This document shows, piece by piece, positions 1 through 9,953 of a DNA stretch of 64,000 nt. Numbering within the stretch: position 1 is the stretch's first letter; every line of letters starts with the position of its first letter. Origin of the DNA: Armatimonadota bacterium (GTDB taxonomy: Bacteria > Sysuimicrobiota > Sysuimicrobiia > Sysuimicrobiales > Kaftiobacteriaceae); contig JAVKHY010000008.1 of assembly GCA_031459765.1 (NCBI GenBank), positions 36,472 through 100,471 of the forward strand. The letters are read 5' to 3'. The notes below the pieces were generated by a model. It worked only from the letters and a program-made list of their open reading frames with translations. It did no database searches and was not told where the DNA came from. The translations under genes were made by a program, and so were the position numbers.

Positions 1-14
1 CGGCGGCCCTAACC

Positions 15-42
15 TTGACACATTAGGGACGGTTGTTAATAT
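15..42 (+). promoter_or_regulatory. Probable rpoZ promoter
   Basis: TTGACA at 15-20 is followed after 16 bases by TAATAT at 37-42, close to the housekeeping consensus. It lies about 50 bases before the rpoZ start. A small palindrome, TAGGGGTTCCCCTA, occupies 58-71 in the leader, between the promoter and the ribosome binding site GAGGTGAG. The upstream gene is outside the window, so rpoZ may also be read from further up. Confidence 0.6.
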
Positions 43-94
43 AAGAAGTTGCCCCTGTAGGGGTTCCCCTAGCTGGAGTTGAGGTGAGTGGCAC

Positions 95-301
95 GTGATC
101 AAGCCTCCGCTTGAGGCCCTGCTGGAGCGTGTGGACAACAAATACGCCCTGGTCATCATCGCCGCCAAACGGGCGAGACAGATCAAGGAAGGGGCGCTGT
201 CCGTCGTGGACCTCGATACGCGAAATCCGGTGACGGCCGCCCTGGAGGAGATTGCCGCCGGCAAGATTCGCTACGAGATGCCGAAGGTGGGCATCAAGTG
301 A
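95..301 (+). CDS. rpoZ: DNA-directed RNA polymerase omega subunit
   Basis: A 68-residue protein of the RNA polymerase omega family, which helps fold and hold the beta-prime subunit. The signature segment [18 protein letters not shown] at about residues 13-30 is typical of omega, as is the conserved [13 protein letters not shown] segment at about 46-58. The start is GTG, supported by GAGGTGAG seven bases upstream. The length is normal for a short omega. In Firmicutes rpoZ usually follows gmk and precedes coaBC/priA. Here the next gene is a BsuPI-domain protein, so the usual downstream order is not kept. Confidence 0.93.
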   Translation: MIKPPLEALLERVDNKYALVIIAAKRARQIKEGALSVVDLDTRNPVTAALEEIAAGKIRYEMPKVGIK

Positions 302-353
302 TCTCCGGCCGGGGAACCGCATCCTCCGTCTCCTGCGTATTCTGGGAAGGATT

Positions 354-827
354 ATGTCCACCATCCTGGCCCTGCTGCTGGTGGGACTGATGGCGGCGAG
401 CGTGGGCGCCGCCCCCGCCGCCGTGGAACGGACGGAAGGCGCGCTGGTGTTCGGCGCGTCGGTCCCCAAGTCCGCTTTCGCTCCGGGAGAGGCGGTGGAG
501 ATCCGCCTGACCGTGCGCAACGCCGGCAGCACGGCGCAGGTGGTGACGTTCATGAGCGCCCAGCGCTTCGAGTTTGTCGTCCGCCGCGCCCGGGGCGACG
601 AAGTCTGGCGCTGGTCCCACGACAAAGCCTTCGCCCAGGCGATTGAGACCGCCCAGCTGCGTCCGGGAGAGACGATGACCTTCCGCGAAACCTGGGACCA
701 GCGCGACCTGCAGGGGCGACGGGTGGACGCCGGCAGCTACGAGGTGGTGGCGATCTTTCTCGGTCAGGTCGGCGGGCGGGCCTCGGTCGCGCTGCCTCCC
801 ATCGGCATCACCATCACGCCGCGGTAG
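354..827 (+). CDS. Secreted protein with BsuPI-like domain
   Basis: A 157-residue protein with an N-terminal signal-like hydrophobic stretch (residues about 4-19, ending near GAAPAA) and one immunoglobulin-like beta domain. The domain resembles the BsuPI family, named after a Bacillus intracellular proteinase inhibitor: 'TVRNAGSTAQVVTF', 'RFEFVVRRA', 'W.WS' and 'LRPGETMTFRETWDQ' are the recognisable blocks. The ATG at 354 was chosen because GGGAAGGA lies just before it and the signal peptide begins there; the frame is open further upstream into rpoZ. Most members with signal peptides are uncharacterised exported proteins, so inhibitor activity is only a family label. It probably shares the rpoZ transcript. 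Confidence 0.7.
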   Translation: MSTILALLLVGLMAASVGAAPAAVERTEGALVFGASVPKSAFAPGEAVEIRLTVRNAGSTAQVVTFMSAQRFEFVVRRARGDEVWRWSHDKAFAQAIETAQLRPGETMTFRETWDQRDLQGRRVDAGSYEVVAIFLGQVGGRASVALPPIGITITPR

Positions 828-857
828 CGCCGGCAGCCGAAGACGCCCGCCATCCGG

Positions 858-863
858 TATAAT
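858..863 (+). promoter_or_regulatory. -10 element of tRNA-Met promoter
   Basis: A perfect TATAAT sits 11 bases before the mature 5' end of the tRNA at 875. No recognisable -35 hexamer occurs 16-18 bases upstream, so the assignment rests on the -10 element and its position. Confidence 0.5.
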
Positions 864-874
864 GGACCCGGCGT

Positions 875-951
875 GGCGGCGTAGCTCAGTTGGTCAGAGC
901 ACGCGGCTCATACCCGCGGAGTCGGGAGTTCGACTCTCCCCGCCGCCACCA
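875..951 (+). tRNA. tRNA-Met (CAT), elongator-like
   Basis: A 77-base cloverleaf. The acceptor stem GGCGGCG (875-881) pairs with CGCCGCC (941-947), followed by ACCA including an encoded CCA end. The anticodon stem CGCGG/CCGCG encloses the loop CTCATAC with anticodon CAT at 909-911. The first base pair is G-C, not the C-A mismatch of initiator tRNA, and the anticodon stem lacks three consecutive G-C pairs of the initiator type. It is therefore an elongator tRNA-Met or a tRNA-Ile2 whose CAT is modified to lysidine. The sequence looks more like elongator Met, but tilS, which makes lysidine, begins only 63 bases downstream. Confidence 0.92.
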
Positions 952-1013
952 GTGTTGTCGGCGGCAGGCCCGGGCCTGCCGCCGACCCGTCTTCCGGGTG
1001 GAGCGGGACCGGC

Positions 1014-2387
1014 ATGCTGGAACGGGTGGTGCGAACAATCGAAGCCCACGCCATGGTCTCCCCCGGCGACACCGTCGTCCTGGCGGTCTCCGGAGGGGCC
1101 GACTCGATGGCGCTGCTGCACCTGTTCCTCTCCCTGCGGGAGGCCTGGCGCCTGCGCCTCCACGTGGCCCATCTGGATCACGGCCTCCGGCCGGACAGCG
1201 CGCAGGATGCGGCCTTCGTCCGTGAGGCGGCGGTCTCCCTGGCGGTTCCGGTCACGGTGGGCGGGGCCGACGTCCGCGCCTTCGCCCTCCGCCAGCGCCG
1301 GTCCGTCGAGGACGCCGGCCGGGCCCTGCGGTATGCGTTTCTCGCGGACGTGGCCCGCGCCGTCGGCGCCCGAGTCGTGGCCACCGCGCACACGCGGGAC
1401 GATCAGATTGAGACGATCCTGATGCGGCTCGTCCAGGGCGCCCGCTGGGAGGCGCTGGCGGGAATTCCCCCCACCCGGCCGCTGGGCGCCGCCACGGTGG
1501 TGCGGCCCCTGCGTGAGGTGAGCCGCGAAGAGATCGTCGCCTTCCTGCGCGCTCGTGACCTTCCCTGGCGCGAGGATCCGACCAACCGCGACCTGCGGAT
1601 TCCACGCAACCGGATCCGGCACGTCGTCCTGCCGGAGTTGCTGCGCGCCTGTCCGGATGCGGCGGCGCTGCTCTGGGACGTCGGCGAAGCGGCCCGCCGG
1701 ACCGACATCGCGATGCACCGACTGGCCGCCGTGCACTACGGGTACCTGCGAAGGTGGGAAGAGCGCACGGTTCGGCTCCCCCGGGAGGCGTTCCGGGCGC
1801 TCCCGGCACCCCTGCGCCGGCGGGTCCTGGCGGCCGCCCTGGCGGAGGTGTCTGGAACAGCCCCGCCGCCCTTCCGCGTTGTTGCAGAGGGATTGCGGCG
1901 CGCGGAGCAGGGGGCGGTGGGCAGCGAGACGTCCGCCGCCGGCGTCGTGGTGCGCGTCGGATACGGTACGATTGAGGTGGCCCCCGCCGAGCGGCCGCGT
2001 CCTGCGGAGGCGTACCTGCTCCCGGTGCCGGGCGAGGTGAGGGCCGAGGAGTTCGGGGTGATCGTCAGCGCCACCCTCGCCCCGGCGGGCGACGGTCCGC
2101 AGGCCGGGGTGGAGGCGGTCTTCGATGCCGCCTCTCTGGCCCTGCCGCTGCGGATCAGGGCCTGGCGGGACGGCGACCGGATTGTCCTGCCCGGTCTGGG
2201 AGGGGAAAAGAAGGTGCAGGACCTCTTTGTGGACGCGAAGGTGCCGCGCTGGCGACGACGGCGCGTGGCGCTGGTGGTCGACGGGCACGACCACATCCTG
2301 TGGGTGGTCGGATACCGCACCTCGGCGTGCCATCCGGTGACGGAGCGGACCACCACGGTCGTCCGCCTGCAGGCGCGGCCGGCTTGA
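1014..2387 (+). CDS. tilS: tRNA(Ile)-lysidine synthase
   Basis: TilS uses ATP to attach lysine to C34 of tRNA-Ile2 (CAT), turning a methionine anticodon into an isoleucine one. The 457-residue protein has the PP-loop SGGADS at residues 26-31 and the second family motif AHTRDDQIET at about 124-133. The C-terminal TilS_C domain contains GGEKKVQDLFVDAKVPRWRRR and ends with the usual G/ACHPVTERT-like tail. The length is normal for a full TilS with middle and C-terminal domains. It lies between a CAT tRNA and ftsH. tilS-(hpt)-ftsH is the common bacterial order; hpt is absent here. Confidence 0.95.
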   Translation: MLERVVRTIEAHAMVSPGDTVVLAVSGGADSMALLHLFLSLREAWRLRLHVAHLDHGLRPDSAQDAAFVREAAVSLAVPVTVGGADVRAFALRQRRSVEDAGRALRYAFLADVARAVGARVVATAHTRDDQIETILMRLVQGARWEALAGIPPTRPLGAATVVRPLREVSREEIVAFLRARDLPWREDPTNRDLRIPRNRIRHVVLPELLRACPDAAALLWDVGEAARRTDIAMHRLAAVHYGYLRRWEERTVRLPREAFRALPAPLRRRVLAAALAEVSGTAPPPFRVVAEGLRRAEQGAVGSETSAAGVVVRVGYGTIEVAPAERPRPAEAYLLPVPGEVRAEEFGVIVSATLAPAGDGPQAGVEAVFDAASLALPLRIRAWRDGDRIVLPGLGGEKKVQDLFVDAKVPRWRRRRVALVVDGHDHILWVVGYRTSACHPVTERTTTVVRLQARPA

Positions 2388-2442
2388 TTTGACCAGGGAT
2401 TCATCGTATCGTATGGCCAATTGAGAGGCAGGGGGCTGTCCG

Positions 2443-4356
2443 GTGGTCAATCGGTATCTGCGCAACCTGGTGGTCTGGGCGATCATCCTGGCCGTCGTCG
2501 TCTACTTCTTCCTCCCCCTGTACCGGTCGAAGACGCCCCGCGAGGAGATCTCCTACAGCCAGTTCCTGAACTACGCCCAGGCGGACCGCATCGCCGACGT
2601 GACCATCGGCGACGACACGGTCACCGGCAAGCTGCGCGACGGGCAGCCCTTCCGGACCTTTGTCCCGCCCAACGACACCTCGTACCTCTCCCTCCTGCAG
2701 AGCAAGGGCGTCACGATCAAGGTGGAGCCGAAGAGCCGCAACGCCCTGTGGCCCAACCTCCTGTCCACCATGCTGCCCTTCTTCCTGCTCATCGGGCTCT
2801 GGCTGCTCATGCTGCGTCAGGCCCAGTCGGGCAGCAACCAGGCGATGTCCTTCGGGAAGAGCCGGGCCCGATTGCACACGGAGAACCGTCCCAAGGTCAC
2901 CTTCGATGACGTGGCCGGGGTGGACGAAGCCAAGGAAGAGCTGCAGGAGGTCATCGAGTTCCTCAAGCACCCCAAGAAGTTCCAGGCCCTGGGGGCGAAG
3001 ATCCCGCGCGGCGTCCTGCTGGTCGGTCCGCCGGGCAGCGGCAAAACGCTGCTGGCCAAGGCCGTGGCCGGCGAGGCCGGTGTGCCCTTCTTCTCCATCT
3101 CCGGCTCCGAGTTCGTGGAGATGTTCGTAGGGGTGGGGGCCTCCCGGGTCCGCGACCTCTTCGAGCAGGCCAAGAAGAGCGCGCCCTGCCTGGTCTTCAT
3201 CGACGAGATCGACGCCGTGGGCCGCCAGCGTGGGGCGGGGCTGGGGGGCGGGCACGACGAACGGGAGCAGACGTTGAACCAGCTCCTGGTGGAGATGGAC
3301 GGGTTCGACCCCAACGCCGGCATCATCGTCATCGCCGCCACGAACCGTCCCGACATCCTGGATCCGGCCCTCCTGCGGCCGGGCCGCTTCGACCGCCGGG
3401 TGGTCGTGGACAACCCCGACAGCAAGGGGCGGCGGGCCATTCTCGAGGTGCATGTGCGCGGGAAGCCGCTCGGCGACGACGTGAGCCTGGAGGTCCTGGC
3501 CAAGCACACGCCGGGATTCTCCGGCGCCGACCTGGCCAACCTGGTGAACGAGGCGGCGCTGCTGGCCGCGCGCCGCAACAAGAAGAAGATCACCATGGCG
3601 GAGATGGACGAGGCGATCGAGCGCGTGATTGCCGGTCCGCAGCGGCGCAGCCGCATCCTGAGTCCGCGGGAACGCGAGATCGCCGCCTACCACGAGGGCG
3701 GGCACGCGTTGCTGGGCAAGCTGCTGCCGAACGCCGATCCGCCCCACAAGGTCACCATCCTGCCGCGGGGGATGGCCCTGGGCTACGTCATCTCCGCCCC
3801 GCCGGAGGACAAGTACACCTACACGCGTGGGGAGTTGCTGGATCGGATCACCGCGGCCCTGGGCGGCCGGGTGGCCGAGGAGCTGGTCTTCGGCGAGGTG
3901 ACCACCGGCGCGCAGAACGACTTCGAGCAGGCCACCGACCTGGCCCGGCGCATGGTCACCGAGTTCGGGATGAGTGAGAAGCTCGGCCCCCTGTCCCTGG
4001 GCAAGCGCCACGGCCCGGTCTTCCTCGGCCGCGATCTGGTCGAAACGCGCAACTACAGCGAGGAGATCGCGTACGAGATCGATAAAGAGGTGCGCCGCAT
4101 CATCGACGAGTGCTACGACCGTGCCCGCACCCTGATCACCGAACACCGCGATCGCCTGGAGCGCGTGGCCAGAGCGCTGCTGGAGCGGGAGAGCCTCGAG
4201 GGAGAGGAGCTGGAACGCGTGCTGGCCGGCGAGGCGCTGGAGGCCCCCGCGGTCGCGGTCCAGCCGCAGCCCGCGCCCGGGCAGCCCGCCCTGAAGGCCG
4301 AGAAACCGGTGGAGAAGCCCCTCCCCACCCTCAAGCCCAAGCCGGAAGCCTCGTAG
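2443..4356 (+). CDS. ftsH: ATP-dependent zinc metalloprotease FtsH
   Basis: A membrane-bound AAA+ protease that degrades misfolded membrane proteins and regulatory proteins. The 637-residue product has a first membrane segment at about 8-26, an extracytoplasmic domain, and a second membrane segment at about 106-124. The AAA module has Walker A GPPGSGKT at 195-202, Walker B LVFIDEID near 250 and the second region of homology [16 protein letters not shown]. The protease domain carries the zinc motif HEGGH at 417-421. The C-terminus ends in a proline/glutamate/lysine-rich tail. The GTG start is preceded by GAGGCAGGGGG. It follows tilS by 55 bases and probably shares its transcript. Confidence 0.97.
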   Translation: MVNRYLRNLVVWAIILAVVVYFFLPLYRSKTPREEISYSQFLNYAQADRIADVTIGDDTVTGKLRDGQPFRTFVPPNDTSYLSLLQSKGVTIKVEPKSRNALWPNLLSTMLPFFLLIGLWLLMLRQAQSGSNQAMSFGKSRARLHTENRPKVTFDDVAGVDEAKEELQEVIEFLKHPKKFQALGAKIPRGVLLVGPPGSGKTLLAKAVAGEAGVPFFSISGSEFVEMFVGVGASRVRDLFEQAKKSAPCLVFIDEIDAVGRQRGAGLGGGHDEREQTLNQLLVEMDGFDPNAGIIVIAATNRPDILDPALLRPGRFDRRVVVDNPDSKGRRAILEVHVRGKPLGDDVSLEVLAKHTPGFSGADLANLVNEAALLAARRNKKKITMAEMDEAIERVIAGPQRRSRILSPREREIAAYHEGGHALLGKLLPNADPPHKVTILPRGMALGYVISAPPEDKYTYTRGELLDRITAALGGRVAEELVFGEVTTGAQNDFEQATDLARRMVTEFGMSEKLGPLSLGKRHGPVFLGRDLVETRNYSEEIAYEIDKEVRRIIDECYDRARTLITEHRDRLERVARALLERESLEGEELERVLAGEALEAPAVAVQPQPAPGQPALKAEKPVEKPLPTLKPKPEAS

Positions 4357-4497
4357 CGTCCTCCGGGCGCCGGCGTCGGGAGGAGCGGGTCGCCAGGCGT
4401 CCTCCGGATCGGGCTTGTGCCCTCAGGCCAGAAGAAGGACCGTCCCCGCAGGGCGCGAAATCACCCCCGCGTCCGGTTGTCCGCGGAGGAGGCGGGG

Positions 4498-4983
4498 ATG
4501 TCCCCACGCCAGATCGCCCACATCGCGCTGCTCGCCGCCCTGTACGTGGTGCTCGGCCAGGTGGTGCGCTTCATCCCGAACCCGATGGTGCCGGGGGCGA
4601 TCATCGCCCTGAATATGGTGGTGGTCGTGGTGGCCGGGATCCTGCTCGGTCCCGTTCCGGGAGCGCTGGTGGGGCTCGTCGGGACGCTGCTGAACGCCAT
4701 CAGCCCTGCCGGCAATCCCTTCGAGCGGGCCGCGATCATTCCCCACACCATCATGGGGGCCGCGGCCGGATGGGCGCGGGGAGCGCCGGTGGTCCTCGCC
4801 GCGCTGACGATCATCGTCGGACACGCCCTGAACATCCTGGCCTTCGTCATCCTCCGCCTCCTGCCGGCCAACCAGGTCACCGCGACGGTGTTCTCCGTCG
4901 GATTGCTCCTGGAGATCGTGATCGACGTGGTGGTGATCAGCATCCTCGTGCCCCTGCTGCGCCCGCTGATCCGGTCGTCGTAG
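4498..4983 (+). CDS. Small membrane protein resembling an ECF transporter S component
   Basis: A 161-residue protein that is almost entirely membrane-spanning (about five or six hydrophobic segments). It starts with a short basic stretch and the motif IAHIALLAALYVVLGQV, which resembles the first helix of substrate-binding S subunits of energy-coupling factor vitamin transporters. ATG at 4498 is preceded by GGAGGAGGCGG; the frame is open further upstream but without a comparable ribosome site. No EcfA/EcfT genes lie in the window. The substrate is unknown; the next gene is a nicotinamidase-like hydrolase, so a niacin-type precursor is one guess. The 141-base region between ftsH and this gene is GC-rich, and I recognise no riboswitch in it. 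Confidence 0.6.
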   Translation: MSPRQIAHIALLAALYVVLGQVVRFIPNPMVPGAIIALNMVVVVVAGILLGPVPGALVGLVGTLLNAISPAGNPFERAAIIPHTIMGAAAGWARGAPVVLAALTIIVGHALNILAFVILRLLPANQVTATVFSVGLLLEIVIDVVVISILVPLLRPLIRSS

Positions 4984-4996
4984 AATTGAAGGGAAG

Positions 4997-5599
4997 ATGG
5001 CTCTCGTCGAGGCACCGGAGGTTCCCATCGAGCCGCGCGTCGTCGTGCCCGCGGCGAGCACGGCCCTGATCGTCGTGGACATGCAGAACGACTTCGTCAA
5101 GCCGGGCGGCGCGCTGGTCGTGGCCTCCGCCCAGCAGACCGTTCCTGCAATTCAGCGCCTGCTGGCCCTGGCCCGGGCCCGGGGGTTGGCGGTCTTCTAC
5201 ACCCAGGATACCCACGAGCCGGGGGATATCGAGTTCCCCATCTGGGGACAGCACGTCCTCCGCGGCTCCTGGGGGTGGCGGATCATCGACGAGCTGGCTC
5301 CCCAGCCGGGGGAGCGGGTGATCGAGAAGCTGCGCTACGACGGCTTTTTCGGGACGAGCCTGGATCACGAACTGCGGCTGAAGAAGATCGCCCGGGTCAT
5401 CGTCTGCGGGACGGTGGCCAACATCTGCGTGCTGCACACCGCCGGCAGCGCGGCGCTGCGCGGCTACGGGGTCATCCTGCCGGTGGATGCGGTGTCGGCG
5501 ATCACGCCCTTTGACCTGCAGGCGGCCATCCGCCAGATCTCGTTCCTCTACCGCGGGGTGATCACGACCTCAGAGGGGATCACGGTCGCGGACGGGTGA
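4997..5599 (+). CDS. Isochorismatase-family cysteine hydrolase (nicotinamidase-like)
   Basis: A 200-residue alpha/beta hydrolase of the isochorismatase superfamily. The catalytic aspartate lies in LIVVDMQNDFVKPGGAL (about residues 28-44), and the catalytic cysteine in VICGTVANICVLHTAG (about 134-149) with the usual cis-peptide segment before it. The TQDTHEPGDIEF...WGQH segment offers the aspartate and histidines that bind metal in nicotinamidases, but the spacing differs from PncA. The exact amide substrate is therefore uncertain. It starts 13 bases after the membrane protein upstream with GAAGGGAAG as ribosome site. The two genes, the next one and hutHU form one probable operon. Confidence 0.8.
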   Translation: MALVEAPEVPIEPRVVVPAASTALIVVDMQNDFVKPGGALVVASAQQTVPAIQRLLALARARGLAVFYTQDTHEPGDIEFPIWGQHVLRGSWGWRIIDELAPQPGERVIEKLRYDGFFGTSLDHELRLKKIARVIVCGTVANICVLHTAGSAALRGYGVILPVDAVSAITPFDLQAAIRQISFLYRGVITTSEGITVADG

Positions 5600-5623
5600 T
5601 GGCAGGATCTCGGGAGGTGCACG

Positions 5624-6313
5624 GTGGCGCGGACGGATAGGATCCAGCGGAAGACCGGGCTCAGCCTGGTGCCCATCCTCGTCTACGTGGCCGTGGTGGC
5701 GGTGGCGACGGGGGGAGTGCTGGTCTGGGATCTCCTCTGGCAGCGGGGCCAGGAGGCCAGCCGGCGGCCGCCTCCGACCGACGTCGTGGCGAAGAACCTC
5801 GTGGAGAACATCATCGGCCCCGGCACCGTGAAGACGGTCAAGGTGGACGAGAAGGCCGGTACGGTGGAGGTGACCTTCGAGTCCGCCACCTACCCGCCGG
5901 CGGTCCGGGCGACTGTGGCCGGCACCGTGGCGGCACGCGGGCTGGACCTCCTGCGGACCGGGATGCGGGTGAGCGCGGGGGAGACTCTGGTCTACGTGCG
6001 GCGCGAAGACGGCCAGGAGGTACCGGCGGCGAAGGCGGAGGTGAGCGGACGGCTGGTTCGGATCCTGGTCAAGGCCGGAGACAAGGTTGAGGAGAACACC
6101 GCCGTCGTGCTCATTGAACCCGACGACAAGCGGGAGGCCCGGCAGAACCTGGAGACCGAGGGGTTGCTGGCCTGGCAGGCCATCATCGGCCAGCTCAGCC
6201 AGATCCACACCGTGACCTCGCAGATCGTCTACGGCGATATTACCCTGGCCACGGTGGTCGGCAAGCGCGGCCAGCAAAAGGTGAGCGCCTCCTTTCACGA
6301 GAGCCTGAAGTAG
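5624..6313 (+). CDS. Membrane-anchored protein with barrel-sandwich (lipoyl/HlyD-like) domain, unknown function
   Basis: A 229-residue protein that I cannot assign to a named family. One membrane segment (about residues 14-37, LSLVPILVYVAVVAVATGG...) follows a short basic N-terminus. The outside part contains a segment with the hammerhead pattern of biotinyl/lipoyl or HlyD domains: 'RTGMRVSAGETLVYV', then 'AEVSGRLVRILVKAGDKVEENTAVVLIEP' at about 142-170. There is no lysine in a lipoylation or biotinylation context, so the fold is probably structural. The GTG start has GGGAGGTG upstream. It sits eight bases before hutH, so it is likely cotranscribed with histidine degradation genes, yet nothing links it to that pathway by sequence. 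Confidence 0.6.
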   Translation: MARTDRIQRKTGLSLVPILVYVAVVAVATGGVLVWDLLWQRGQEASRRPPPTDVVAKNLVENIIGPGTVKTVKVDEKAGTVEVTFESATYPPAVRATVAGTVAARGLDLLRTGMRVSAGETLVYVRREDGQEVPAAKAEVSGRLVRILVKAGDKVEENTAVVLIEPDDKREARQNLETEGLLAWQAIIGQLSQIHTVTSQIVYGDITLATVVGKRGQQKVSASFHESLK

Positions 6314-6321
6314 GCGGATCC

Positions 6322-7844
<1,523 letters not shown>

Positions 7845-7848
<4 letters not shown>

Positions 7849-9512
7849 CCCTGGCCGGTCCTCCCCGCCGCCTCCGCGCCCCCCGGGGGACGGCCCTGAG
7901 CTGTCGCGGCTGGCCCCAGGAGGCGGCGCTGCGGATGCTGCTGAACACCCTCGACCCCGAGGTGGCCGAGAAGCCGGAGGAGCTCATCGTCTACGGGGGG
8001 ACAGGGCGGGCCGCCCGCAACTGGGCGGCCTTCGACGCCATCGTCCGCAGCCTGCAGGAACTCGCCGGGGACGAGACGCTGCTGGTGCAGTCGGGCAAAC
8101 CGGTGGGCATCTTCCGCACCCACGAGTGGGCGCCGCGGGTGCTGATCAGCAACACCATGCTGGTGCCGGCCTGGGCCACCTGGGAGACGTTCTGGGAGCT
8201 GGAGGCCTTGGGCCTGATGATGTACGGTCAGATGACCGCAGGGTCGTGGATCTACATCGGCACCCAGGGCATCCTCCAGGGTACCTACGAGACCTTTGCC
8301 GCGGTGGCCCGCCGGCATTTCGGGGGCAGCCTTCGGGGGCGCACCGTGCTCACGGCGGGATTGGGCGGGATGGGCGGGGCGCAGCCCATGGCCGTGACGA
8401 TGAACGAGGGCGTCGCCCTGGTCGTGGAGGTCGATCCGGCCCGGATCCACCGCAGGCTGGCCGCGGGATGGCTGGATCATGCAACCGACAACCTGGACGA
8501 AGCGTTGCGGCAGATCACAGAAGCACGCCGCAGCGGAACCCCGCTGTCTGTCGGGCTGCTCGGGAACGCTGCGGAGGTGTTCCCCGAACTGGTCCGTCGC
8601 GGCGTGCGATTTGACGTGGTGACCGACCAGACCTCGGCCCACGATCCGCTCGGCGGCTACATCCCGGAAGGGGTGACGGCGGAAGAGGCCCCGCAGCTGC
8701 GGCGCGATCATCCCGAGGAGTACGTGCGCCGCTCCCGGGCCTCCATGGTCCGTCACTGCGAGGCGATGGTCCAGATGAGCCGCCGGGGGAGCGTCGTGTT
8801 CGACTACGGAAACAACCTGCGCGGGCAGGCCAAAGCCGCGGGCTTCGCCGACGCCTTCGCCTACCCGGGGTTCGTGCAGGCGTACATCCGGCCGTTGTTC
8901 TGCGAGGGGAAGGGCCCCTTTCGCTGGGTGGCGCTCTCCGGCGACCCGAAGGACATCCTCCGCACGGATCAGGCCGTCCTGGAGCTCTTCCCGCAGGACG
9001 AACCGCTGGCGCGCTGGATCCGGCTGGCGGAGCAGCGCGTTCCGTTCCAGGGGCTCCCGGCGCGGATCTGCTGGCTCGGGTATGGCGAACGGGCGCGGGC
9101 GGGACTGGCCTTCAACGATCTGGTCCGGTCGGGCGCGCTGCAGGCGCCCATCGTCATCGGCCGGGACCACCTGGACAGCGGCTCCGTGGCCTCGCCCTAC
9201 CGCGAGACCGAGGGCATGCGCGACAGCTCCGACGCCGTGGCCGACTGGCCGATCCTCAACGCCCTCCTCAATACCAGCGCCGGAGCCACCTGGGTGGCCG
9301 TCCATCACGGCGGCGGGGTGGGCATCGGATACTCCATCCACGCCGGCCAGGTGGTCATCGCCGACGGCACCCCCCTGGGGGCGCAGAAGCTGGAGCGGGT
9401 GCTGACCACTGATCCCGGGTCCGGCGTGATGCGGCATGCCGACGCCGGTTATCCGGAGGCCATCGCCGCCGCCCGGCGGCACGGGCTGCGGATCCCCATG
9501 CTGGGGGACTAA
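7845..9512 (+). CDS. hutU: Urocanate hydratase
   Basis: NAD+-dependent urocanase, making imidazolonepropionate from urocanate. The 555-residue protein has the family blocks [17 protein letters not shown] near residue 44, [12 protein letters not shown] near 85, the dinucleotide-binding [18 protein letters not shown] near 172, and [18 protein letters not shown] near 350. The C-terminal [17 protein letters not shown] is also present. The length is typical. The ATG overlaps the hutH stop (ATGA), so translation is coupled. hutI and the formimino-transfer genes are not here but 5 kb downstream, after two unrelated plus-strand genes and a minus-strand operon. Confidence 0.97.
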
Positions 9513-9593
9513 CCCTCGAAGGCGACAGGAAACCGGCTCCCGTGTCGAATTTTTTCTGATTGTTCCCTGCCGGGCGATAACGGGAGGCGTGAG

Positions 9594-9953
9594 GTGTTCG
9601 CACTCAACTTCTATTCATCCGTGTTCGCCGAGCAGCTGCGCGACGGGCGCAAGTCCGCGACGATTCGGCTGGGCGACAAGCGGGACAAGTACCAGGAAGG
9701 GCAGATTGTCTGGCTCACCGTGGGCCAGCGGTTCGGCACGCGGAAGAAGATTGCCGCCGCGGTGATCGACCGCATCGAGGTGAAACCGCTGCACTCGGTG
9801 ACTCCGCGGGAGATCCAGCGGGACAATCCGTCGCTGCGCAGCCACGACGAGCTGGTGGACTTCCTGGCCAAGATCTACGGCCGGAAGATTTCCGCGGAGG
9901 ACACGGTGACGGTCATTCACTTCTCCCGGATTGACGAGTTCCCCGCCGTATGA
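9594..9953 (+). CDS. ASCH-domain protein
   Basis: A 119-residue single-domain protein of the ASCH family (PUA-like beta barrel, proposed RNA binding; some members are amidohydrolases acting on N4-acetylcytidine). The hallmark is the basic motif near the N-terminus, RDGRKSATIRLGDKRD (residues 16-31), followed by a strand-rich body and the family's hydrophobic end TVTVIHFSRI. The start is GTG with GGGAGGCGTGAG upstream. Specific substrate or RNA target cannot be read from the sequence. An 81-base gap separates it from hutU, and it overlaps the next gene by four bases (ATGA), so these two form a unit. Confidence 0.8.
   Translation: MFALNFYSSVFAEQLRDGRKSATIRLGDKRDKYQEGQIVWLTVGQRFGTRKKIAAAVIDRIEVKPLHSVTPREIQRDNPSLRSHDELVDFLAKIYGRKISAEDTVTVIHFSRIDEFPAV

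Noticed and set aside
2401..4146. Very long open frames on the strand opposite real genes (for example opposite ftsH, clpC and tldDE)
   Set aside because: In GC-rich DNA antisense frames stay open. Their translations are low-complexity and match no family, while the sense frames carry complete motif sets.
4357..4497. A possible riboswitch between ftsH and the first ECF S-like gene
   Set aside because: I looked for thiamine, cobalamin, FMN and preQ1 type core sequences and saw none. The region is simply GC-rich.
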